This document shows positions 11,501-23,500 of a stretch of DNA of 64,000 bases, piece after piece. Origin of the DNA: Vitellaria paradoxa (taxonomy: Eukaryota > Streptophyta > Magnoliopsida > Ericales > Sapotaceae); NCBI GenBank assembly GCA_019916065.1, contig CM034233.1, positions 806,001 to 870,000 of the forward strand, given 5' to 3'. The translations under genes were made by a program, and so were the position numbers. The notes beneath the pieces are model-generated. The model saw only the letters and a program-made list of their open reading frames with translations. It was not told the origin of the DNA and searched no databases. Each line of letters starts with the position of its first letter. Position 1 is the stretch's first letter.

Positions 11501-14500
11501 GCTGGGAATTAGTTGCTGTTTTTTAGGAGTTTGTTTTAATACTCTAGGATAAAGATAAGTACAGATTTTAGGGAAGTTTGTGTATATATACCAGGCTGTA
11601 TTATACTTTAATTAAGGAATTTTATTCAAAACAGTTTCCTTCAAATACTTATCTTTTGTTTTGTCTACTGAAACTATTATCATTTAGCAAACAACACACA
11701 CCACACCACAAAAAAATAAAGGTAAATTATGCTTACTTACAATAAACATTTAGGTAAATTACAAGGGATTACCTTAACCATTTAAAAAATTTCATTGACC
11801 TCGCTTATTTTCAAATGTTCTTAACAATGAACCCCTTCCATCAGTCTGTAGCCATACGGTGTTAAAAAATCATGTCAAAATGACTACAGTACCCATTGCC
11901 TTTTTAGATGTTGCCCTTGAGTCATCTTTTTCTCTCTCTACCAAAAAAAAAAAAAAGAACCACCTATTTTTCTGTACGTACTCTTCAACAAACCTAAACG
12001 GAAACATCCTATTTTATCTATATATTTATAAACATTTATCATGAAGTTCTTGAATCAAATATCCCATATCTTGCTCTTTCATTCAAGGGGTTTCAACATA
12101 AACCTGCACAACATCAACAATCTGAGAACCCAAACATGAAATTTAGAATTGTCAATTGGTATCCCAAATAACTAGCTTTGTTTTAGTGTAATTTGAATTC
12201 AATCTTTAGTGCATAAATCCCAAAACAATGTTTCAAATGGGTATCGTCAAATTTTAAGCAAATTTTTAGAATGACTTCGCTATCAAACCAAATCTCTTAC
12301 TTCACATATAGATATACATATAGCTTCGTGTTATGTATATTCTTTGCTTTTTTTTTATTCCTCCCCCAATGGTTTCATTAGAGGATTCTTACTTCAACTA
12401 TCTCAGGCCTTCAACAATAGTTTCATCGACTTCTCTGTGTGTAGCAGTGACATATTCGGCAATTTGCAAAGGCTCGCGAGCACGTCGGTACTAGAAAATG
12501 CACCGATGATACCCATATTGCCCAAAAAATCCAAATCACAAACAAGACATAGGAATCCAATCCAAATCATATTACATCTTTGTGAATCCCTATGCATGTT
12601 ATACAAGGGTGGATCCAGGATTTTGACTAGGGTGGACTAAGTACCAAGAAGAGGATAACGAGTTATGTTGTGGTTAAGAGTAGGAGAGAAGCGATGTTAA
12701 TCATGGAATTGGAAAGGATGCAAAGAGATTTCCTTTGGGGAAGAAGCGAGGTGGTCTACAAACATTATCTTGTGAGCTGGAAGGATGTTTGTAAATCCTT
12801 AGAGGCTGGAGGAGTGGGATTCCAACAATTGAAGCTGAACAATGAAGCTTTACTAGGAAAATGGCTTGGAGATATGCTTAGGAGGACAATAGACTCTGGA
12901 AAAAGATGATTGCAATCAAATATGGTGAAGAGTTTGGAGGATGGTCCTCTTCTTCTGTGCCCAGTCCTTTCGGTACTGGTTTATGGAGAGGAATAAGAAG
13001 GCTTTGGCAGACTTTTAGTAGTTGTATTTCATGGCAGGCTGGGAAAGGTGACAGAATTTTATTTTGGAAATAAGATTGGTTAGGTATTGGTTGTCTTTCT
13101 GATATTTTTCCAGAAATCTATGGAATTGCAGCTAACAAAGAGGCATGTGTCTTTGAATACTACAATGATGTTGGAAACCAAAGCAGTTGGTTTGTGCTGT
13201 TACGCAGGAATGTGAATGACTGGGAGTTTGATAGTCTTATGGCATTAATGGACTTACTCTGTTCTGTTCATTTGACTAAGAATTCCGATGTGGTTATTTG
13301 GAGGCATTCAAAGAACAGAGCCTTTTCAGTGAAGTCCTTTTATTCCTTTCTACAGGGTGGTATCAAAGATGTTTTTCCATGGTCGAAGATCTGGAAAGCT
13401 GCAGTCCCTACTAGATTTATATTTTTCTCTTGGTGTGCTGTAAAAGGTAAGATTCTGACAATGGATAACCTACAGCACCGAGGATATCTTTTAGCCAATC
13501 GATGCCCATTGTGTCTAAAGCAAGAGGAATCTATTGCTCATTTTTTCATCCATTGCACCTGGTCGGCTGAGCTATGGAGTTTGATACTTAATTGTTTTGG
13601 TGTTCATATGTGTTTTCCAGAAGATATTGGAAGTTTTCTCTTGCTTTGGTGGGGTTAATCATTGGCAAAGAGGATAAAGCTTATTTGGAACTTGGCTCCT
13701 TTTTGTCTTTTTTGGATAATTTGGAAGGAGCGTAGCAGGTGGATATTTGAAGATGATACAAGGGACTATCCTGAAGATAAAGTCTGTGTTCCTAAGCTGT
13801 TTATATGGTTGGGCGAAAGAGGGAAGTGAACTTGATATTTGCTCCTTTTTGAATTTTCTCGATACTATGAGCTGATCAATACAGTTGGGTGTTATTGTAA
13901 AGCTTTACTGTAGTATTTAAGCATCATCCTGATGCTTATACCTGCTTCTTTGAACTAAAATTTTTACTTATCTTTTTAAAAAAAAATATTTTTTACAGTT
14001 TAATAGTTTAATTGGTCCTTTTAACGGTACTTGAGATTTATTAGGGATGTCCTTGTTACCAATATATATATATATATATGATTATTATAAAATTTTATTA
14101 TTTATAAAACTTATGATGTTGTATAATATTGTTGATATTATGCACAAAAGTATTCAGTAGTGTAGTGAAAAAATATACTTTGTTTCACAAAAAATACTTG
14201 GGTTTGATTCTTATAGATTGCTTTTATGTTAAAACATTTTGAATTAACTTTAATTTTTTTGATAAGGCCAAAATACCATAATTTTGAATTAATTTATTTT
14301 TTATAAAGCTAAAATACCAGGAGCATTTTTGTAATTTCACTTTCAAAAATGAAGGGGGGTCACTTGCCCCTTACCTCTATTTAGCTTCGCCATTGATGTT
14401 ACATACCCCTATTGTGAAGAGGTTTAGTTGGTTGTTACAATATGGTATTGATTTATTCCGTTTCCTTAGAATATAGGATTGATTTATTCTGTTTCCTTAT

Positions 14501-17500
14501 TAAGTTTGTCATAGCTATAGCAATATTTCCTATTTTCTATTTCCTAATTTGATGTACACCTTCATTATAAATATAATTCGAGAGAGAAGAGAGATTTCAA
14601 TTCAATCTCTTCCATTCTCTTTATTCTCAACTTTGGTGAACACAAAAGAGTATTACCGTTGACGACAAAAGTGACCTTGATTCAATTAATTGAATCAATT
14701 GATTCTAATAGTGACCTTGATTCAACAAATTGAATCAACCGATCAATTGAATGTAACAACAACGAAGTTGATCCAAATCAACCAACACCTACTCTTTCTA
14801 CCCTCTTTGACTAGCTGTGGATTTCACTACAAGACTTGAGAGAATTGGTCAAGAAATACATAAAGTGCTTTTTGGGAGCACATGTAAACGCTTAGGAAGC
14901 CACTCCTCTAGAGACAGTGGACTTGGAGATCCAAGACTTCATTGGGAAGGCGAAGTGGCCACAGTATCAGGGGATTGAGCTCATTGCCTTCGAGAACTTC
15001 ACCTACTTCATCATCACCGAGGCCTTGAAGTAGGTTGGTTGAGGACGTCACTAGTGTCATAAGAAGCATGAATACGAATACGACATGAGTATGAACACGA
15101 ATACATCAATTTTAAGAAAAATAAGGATACGGACATGGCGGGGATATAGCCAAAAAATATAAATTATATAATATTTTTTAGTTACGTGTATGAATACAGT
15201 ATCCACAATAAAATTAACTTAATGTAAAATTTAATATAAAAAATAAGTTTTTAAGATTTTATAATTTTAGGAATTTCGCCTACTCAAATCCACATTTGTC
15301 TTAATCATATATTTGAAGAAAAATGATAAAATAATGGGACACGCCATGTGGCATGTCTGACACATCTTGGAGTGTCTGAGAAGTTTGTGTATTCGATACG
15401 TGACGGATACGAATACGGCACCCAATTTGAAGTGTCTATGCTTCCTAGCCGGCGTCGAGCTCGTTAGTAGAAGAGATGAGATGAAGGGAGAGAGAGAAGA
15501 GGAAGAAAGAGATGTATGAATGTAGTCTAAGGAATGAGGGAGGGGTAAAATAGGAACATCACTTAAATTTTTGATTTTGTTATTTTCCGTTAATATTTGA
15601 CAATTTAGTTAAAGGATGGACTTAATTGTTAAAAGCATTTTAAAATAAGGGAGGTAAGTGTAATTTATCCAAAAATAAAAATATTCATTTGATTCAACAA
15701 AATAATTTTGATGGCTTGTTTTCTTTATCCAAGTTGCATAATTGTTGCAATTTTTTCCCTGAAGTAATATTGGAGTGGAATTTAAAGCTTCATAATTGAA
15801 CTCCTGATCGGATAGATTGATTTTACTAGGCAACTTAAAAACAATATATACACAATTAGGACTCTTGAACATTTCCAAAGTAGGAGCAATGTTGTTTTTG
15901 GAACAAAAGTCTTCATTAAGTAAGTAAATGTAATTCACCACGTAAACATCTTTAATGTATGAACTATGAAGTCGTTTACTGAGAGGCCATTTGGTAATGC
16001 TGTCAGTTTTCTATTTACGTTTATATGTTTATGTTTTCTATTTTTTGTTTTCTGTTGTCGTTTTCGTTTTCTGAAATGAAAACTGAAATTGCGTTTGGAA
16101 ATACAATTTTGATTTCAATTACTAATTTTTTATTTTCATAAAATATTAAAATTTATTAGTTTTTTAAAAATTAATTGAATTTAATAAATATATTTTATAT
16201 TAATTTATTTTAATTATATTATTTATTAAAAAAAATTGAATAAACTATAAATATTATATCATTTAATCCAGTAAATATAAAATAAATTAATTATAATATA
16301 ATTATATTATTTACTAAAAATAATTGAATAAAATATATTTCAAAATAATTTAAATAATTTAATTATTATATTTATTAAAAATAATTTAATAAAATATAAT
16401 TCATATTAAATAAATAAATTATATTATATTAATTATTAAATTAAATTAATTTAATTATGATGTTTATTAAAAATAATTTAATAATATATATTTCTTATTA
16501 ATTAAATTAACTAATTTAATTAAATTATTTATTAGAAATAAATTAATATTACATATTACATATTAATTTAATTATATTATATTATTTATTAAAAATAATT
16601 TTAGTTTAATAAAATATTTGAAAAAAAATAATTTATTTTAATATGATGTAACAAAAATGAATAAAGTACTTGAATTGACAAAATATTTGCAATAGAAAAA
16701 GAAAATAAAGTGAAAACACATTTTTTTCTGTTTATGTTTTTCTGTTTAAGTTTTCATTTTTTTGGAAACAAAAAAACGTACACAGATTTAACAAACATGT
16801 TTTTGTTGCCAATTTATAAAATTTTGAAAACATAAACAGAAAAACAGAAAATAAAAACGTTACCAAACGGGGCCTGAGAAAGTGCTTTTAAATTTTCTTA
16901 TGTTAGAAAAGCGTTTATGGAATGAACACTTTAACTTTAGTAAAGGCATTTGTTCCATAAAAGACTTTGTTCCTACTTTGGTTAAAAAAGTTAAAAAAGA
17001 GTCCTAATAGTGTATAGGGTCTTGTTAATGGGTATCGCGTAGATACTCATTGAGGACCAATAAATACATGTCACGTAATAATATCTTACACTTTGATAGA
17101 ATTGTATATAGAAAAGTGCAAAACATTATTACATGACATGTTTTTGTTGGTCCTTAATGGGTGCCCCCAGAGCACCTGTAGACAAATGCTTAGTCTATAT
17201 ATTGTTTTTAAGTTTCCTAGTGGAGTCGAGCTCCCCACCTAATGGTGCTTCCAATATGTGATTATTAATAATAGAGAATTGCAGTGGTTCAGGCTACTAA
17301 TTCGAGGTTACTCGATTCCCTCATCATTCCTTCTAGAAATTCTGTTAGGTTTTTGAAATGGACTAAGAGGAGAATGAAGAGGTACTTACATTGCAAGATA
17401 GCTAGTTATATTTCATATCTAGCATTTCATAGCAGTTCAGTGATGATGTTAAAAATAAAACATATAGGTTGACATATTTGGTAGAATAGTTTTGGCTGGT

Positions 17501-20500
17501 CATTGCTTCTAGTTTGGTGGACAATAATAATTAAAAATTAAACATGTAAATACAATGAAAAATATTCTTTTAAGCAATAAAGAACTGAAAAAAAAAATAC
17601 ATTTTAAGCTATTCGCTTAACTGGATAAATAGGGTGAAAACTGTAGCCAAAATTTTCACCATGCAATGAGAAAAAGAGAATGAGTTGGCAAAGCATTGTT
17701 CGAAACTTGAGAAGCTACAAAAGGGAAACGAAGATTATTGGATTGAATATGTTTCTTTATTGGAAAATGTGTTAGTGGAAATTTACATGTGTGTAAGAAT
17801 ATTGTTATGCTTAGAAGGATGGGTTAATTTACATGTAAGCATATGGTTGTGTGTTAAAGGTGGATCCGTGAAAAATATAAGTGCAAAGGGTAAGGCCATG
17901 GTTGGTGAAGATTAATTTAGACAATGTAAAGTAAGGGTGCATTTGGCATGAGGATAAAAAGGTGAAGAGTTACATAATATAAATTTTAACCTTTTCTACA
18001 TGAGTTTGGAATTGGACGATAAGTATTAATTCAGGATAATATTTACCCTAAAAATAAGGGTAAGTGTTACCTTGTGGGGCATGTTTGTAGTCTAAGGAAG
18101 AAATTTTATGCTTCTCTTACCCATCTCTTATGTTCTCTACCCCTTCAAAAAATTAATTAATATTAAAATAATAACTTACTAGTTAAAATGATTTATCTTA
18201 TAATATAAAATATTATTTATAAAATTTCTAATTTAATTTAATAAAATAAGTAAATACTAATCTATTATAAAAATGATTTATTTTATTAAACTATAAAATC
18301 AAACCAAACCAAACCAAGCCTTTTCCCACTAGGTGGGGTCGGCTATATGGATTTGTCGACGCCAATTAGATCTATTTAGGGGCATGTCCTCCGATAAATC
18401 TAGGTAGGTTAGGTCATGTTTAATGGTTTCTTTCCAGCTTCTCTTGGGTCTTCCTCTTCCTCTCCTACTCCTGACAATCTCCATACTTTCACACCTTCTA
18501 ACAGGTGCCTCTGCTGGACGCCTTCTAACATGGTCAAACCATCTTAATCGGTTTTCTCTCATTTTATCTTCAATCGGTGCTATTCCTACTTTGCCCCTAA
18601 TCTCCTCGTTCCTAATCCTATCTTTCCTTGTAATCTCGCACATCCACCTTAGCATCCTCATCTCCGCAACTGTCATCTTCTGACCATGATTATGCTTTAC
18701 TGCCCAACACTCTGATCCATATAGCAACGCTGGTCTAACCGCTACCTTATAATACTTTCCTTTCACCTTGAGGGGGATTTTTCGGTTGCACAAAACCCCC
18801 GAAGCACTCCTTCATTTGGTCCATCCAGCTTGACTCCTGTGACTTACGTCAGTATCAATCCCTCCATCTTGTTGCACCATAGATCCAAGGTACCTAAATT
18901 TATCTTTCTCTACAATCTTTTGTGTGCCTAAACTTATTTTTATACTACTCGTTATCCTACTTTGACTAAACTTACATTCCATACATTCCGTCTTGCATCG
19001 GCTTAGTCTAAACCCTTTTGTCTCTAACGTATCCCGCCACAATTCTAGCTTAGCATTCACTCCTTCTCTTGTCTCATCTACTAAAACAATATCATCTGCA
19101 AATAGCATACACCACGGCACCTCATCTTGAATATGTCTTGTAATCTCATCCATAACTAAAGCAAACAAGTACGGGCTTAACGCTGAGCCTTGATGTAAAC
19201 CAATCGTGATAGGGAACTCATTAGTCGCTCCACCAGTCGTCCATATAGATGTCATGGCTCTATCATACATGTCCTTTATCGCCTCAATATATGCGACACA
19301 CGCTCCTTTCTTTTCCAATACTCTCCATAGAATCTCCCTAGGAACCTGATCATATGCCTTCTCTAAATCGATGAACACCATATGTAAATCTTTTTGACCT
19401 TCTCTATACTGTTCCATTAACCTCCTCAAGAGAAAGATAGCCTCCATGGTTGATCTTCTTGGCATGAAACCAAATTGACTCTCTGAAATGTTTGTTGTCC
19501 TTCTTAGTCGTCTCTCAATAACTCTCTCCCATAATTTCATCGTATGGCTCATCAATTTAATCCCGCGACAGTTCGCACAGTTCTGAATATCTCCCTTGTT
19601 CTTGTATATGGGTATAAGGATTATTAAACTATAATAAAATTAAATTATTTACTATGAGAAGTAATAATTTATTATTAATGTAAATAATAATTATTAAATT
19701 GATTTATTATAAAAATAAAAAATAGTTATTTTACTGAAATTAAATTTATTGCTTTTAAATTAATAATCTGTTATTAAATTAAATATTGGTTTATTATAAA
19801 AATAATAATAATAGATAATTTTTAAAATAAATTATAATTTATTTTTGAAAATATTTTAATGAGTATTTTATATCGGTTAATTATTTTTCTAAAACCATAT
19901 ATAGTTCACGCTCAATCCAAGCTCTTAGGGTTCATTGGTTTATTATTCTGATTGACTTCCTCTAGCAATAGTGTGATGCATGCATGGTTTCTAATGTCAC
20001 ACCTCATTTAAGAATGTAACCGACCGAGTATCTCAAGCCTTAGCTCAATGATCACGAAAGCCTCATTGTTATTCCACTAAAATCAACTAAAGAAACCTCA
20101 ATGATAAAATAACCTTGTTATTTAAAATCAACCAGAATAAAGGAAATGTTCTACTAACATCTCAAACTCAAAACAACTAGATATTAATAATCAAAATATT
20201 CTAAATAATCAAAATTCTAGTCCAGCTACTAAATTAAAATTCATCAAAATAAACGTAGAACTTTTTCCTAAGAGACCACAAACTTAAGGTCTCAACTGCC
20301 GGAGTCCGCGACTAGTTCCCTACGTGCTCACCTAAAAAAATATAAAATGAGTAGTGAGCTAGAAGTCCAGTGAATGGATTGCCTAACCAAATATAATTGT
20401 AATTTTGAAAATAATAAATTTTCAATAAGCAATTTAGCCAATCAAATTCCATGTAAATAATTTCTGTGCATGCTTTATAATAACTTAAAAACCTGCATGT

Positions 20501-23500
20501 CAAAGTGCAATAACTTTCATAAATCAACCCGTCAATCACAACAATGATGACAAAAATTAATATGTGGATTATCACATGGGAATTAAATATCAAGTGTGCC
20601 AATATAATTTTTTATGGACAGTACTCGTTAAATCCAAAATTGCACCTAGGGTTACCTAGTTTGGCTCCTAGGTTATTCCCCAAGTCGATTCGATTGAGGT
20701 CACTATGATTTTTACGGGCTTGTTCCTACAATTGTTGAGAACTAAGGTTACTACGGTTTTTGAGTTTGTTCCCTAGTTGCCAGTGTCACACCACTTAAGG
20801 AGCTTGTTCCCTGAACTTTTATTTCAATTTTAATAACCACAATAATTATTCATCATAATCCCATAAATTCCAAAACTGAATACAAGTGTTCCAATAATAA
20901 TTTTTTTTCCTATGCTCAATGGCATAAAACATATAATCCCTTTATCAAAATAATATAATTTTTCACAAAAAATAATTCAGAAAATTCAACTTTCAAACCT
21001 TTATTCATGGAATAATTTATAAAATTAATGCTAGCAAGTCAAACCACTCACTTGATGTCCAAAGGTGCAAATGTAAAATAAATCAAGAAAATTCGTGACG
21101 ATCATGAATATACAAATATAAATACCTATTATTAATAATCTATCCTAATTTGGATTTAATAAATTACTGATATAAACTCTTAACTCCCTAATTAAAAATT
21201 TACCTATTCTGATCAACCAATAAATAATCTGACAGCAAACAGCGCCAAAACAATCTATATAACCTTACCTAATATACAAACATATGAGTACGTGCATGTA
21301 TATGCGCACTTTCTCCTAAGAGATCAAGTGTGCTGTGCAATAACAAGTTTGACAGATTATTATTATTATTATTTTTCTATCTAACATTCTTGTCTCATGT
21401 ATATGTATGTGTACACACAAATAATCCCCCAATCGTTCACGTCAAGTCACAATCAATCATTATTATTTCTCCCCTTTTTTTCACTTCAATCAAACTTTCA
21501 GTCACACACGCATATATAAATATATATAAAAACTAATTCAAATGCATTGCCAATCATTATGTCATATACATTTGCCTATATATATATATATATATATTTG
21601 AAATCTGCGTTCCCAGCAATACCAAACCAAATATATATACATACACACACTCCTCTTTAAATCAATTATCCACTTATCCTTCACTCGTTGCTTCAAATCA
21701 AAATCATATAGATAACTAACGTTTGATAGCTGAAGCCTCACTCTCTCTCTCTCTCTCTTCTTCTATCCCTCTTCTCTTTTCTATATCTCTCAAATAGAAT
21801 ATAATAAAACCTTAACTGACAATCTTATTTATATATATAACCTCTTAATTAGGTGTCATCACGTCCACCTAAGTTATGGTGAACCCCTAATTAACTCAAT
21901 AATAAAAATTCTTTTAAATATCCAATGGTCTAGATTTATCCAAAAATTAATAATTTAAATAATTTTTAAATAAACTCAGCTAATTCTAAATAAATAAAAA
22001 ATATAGCACATAATTAAAACAAACAATTAATAATAAATTAAATAAAAATTTTATTCCTAGGTTATAACATCCAACAACTATGAGTATATGATACATTATT
22101 GGTGTCCAGATTTTATATATATATATTATATATTTTGTATAAGTGCGTGAAGCATCTTTCCTTATTTTTGTGCTGATCCTGCTGGAAAACATTATTTTCT
22201 AAAGCAGAAATGAGCATTTAAATTTTAGAATTTTTTAGTTTCAGAGTTTTTATTGAGAGGCTTTGGGATTGGTGGAGATATGTACAGGGTTAGGCTTTCT
22301 GTTGAAGATGTTGCATCTCTAAAGGAGTAATTTAGAGCTATGGAATAGGGAAGTTTTCAGATTTTCAAGAAAGTGGAAAATGAAGGTGCAAAATGAGATC
22401 AAAGGTTTAAATGCCACAGAGTATTGGGTGATTTTAGGGATGGTTTTCAGAGAGTAGGGGTAATGGAAGCTAGGTAGTTCACAACAACTATTTTTCCTTT
22501 GAAGAAGCTTATTTGATGATTTTGGCAGAAAACTAAACTTTGAAGCATTGGTCTGGAATTTCTTTTTTCCTGGCTTGTTATTTTATTTTATTATTATTAT
22601 TATTATTTTTGTATTTGGATAATTATAAACTGAAGGTGCATTAGGTAACCTTTCTTTTTGTGCTTGTTCATGAAATAATTCTTTGTTGACACTCATTTTC
22701 TGTCTCTTGAATTTTGCTAATATTATCTTTTACCATTGTCCTCGTCTTATGACAGTTGCGCATGGTACTTTAGCTTGGAATGTGTTACCTGAACTGAGTA
22801 TCATCATGCAGTCAAACTTTTTCTTTTTCTTTATTTTTTTATTATTTTATGTGTGGACTTCATACCATATAATTACGTGTTTCGTGAGAATCTACATTTT
22901 TGTTATACCAGTTTGAACTTGCGATGATATGATTTTCTTTTGAAGATTACGAGTACATCTGTGATGAATTTCGTTTTCAATTCTCCTTTTATTGATATCC
23001 GTTTCTTTTAAAGCAATGATGTTTATTTATTTATTTATTTGTTTGTGTTCCCAGTGGGTGGTAACTAACCTCCGACAAAGTGGCCCTTCGGGTTTGTCGC
23101 AGTCTAGTTTCTCATGGGTGTTTGACCTCAATGGAATAGCAGAAATGTATGAATCTTACGAGGAAACAAATTTGTGGTATGCACCAGTTAAATTTTTATG
23201 GATTATGACAAATCTGGTTCTTTTCTTGTTAGTAAGGCTAGGTTTGGTTGCCAATGGGATCAGGAATAGGAACAGAATTGGGAATGGGAACAAAATTACA
23301 ATGTTTGGTACGTTAAGGAATTAGAATGAGAATTCATTTTCTAATGTTTGGCATGTATAAATACATTTGGAAATTGAATGGGATATTAGTTAAAAAGGCT
23401 AAATTACCTTTTTTTGGGAAGCCCATTAAACTAATGAGAGCAACTTTGTCAATTCACGCTTTCCAAAGAGTTCATTATCCCCTCCCTATGTCGTAAAATC

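Larger units (their letters stand above)
6524..11643 (+). mobile_element. Ty1/copia LTR retrotransposon, structurally complete
   Basis: Element of 5120 bp inside the large intron of the ABHD11-like gene, same orientation. LTRs at 6524-6748 and 11408-11643 begin TGTTGATTAAC and end TTCA. A primer-binding site TGGTATCAGAGC follows the left LTR, and a purine tract GAGGGGGAG precedes the right one. The 5-bp target duplication AATAC is perfect (6519-6523 and 11644-11648). Domain order gag, protease, integrase, reverse transcriptase, RNase H is that of the copia superfamily. The polyprotein is broken by frameshifts and stops, so this copy cannot make its own full product. Confidence 0.96.
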
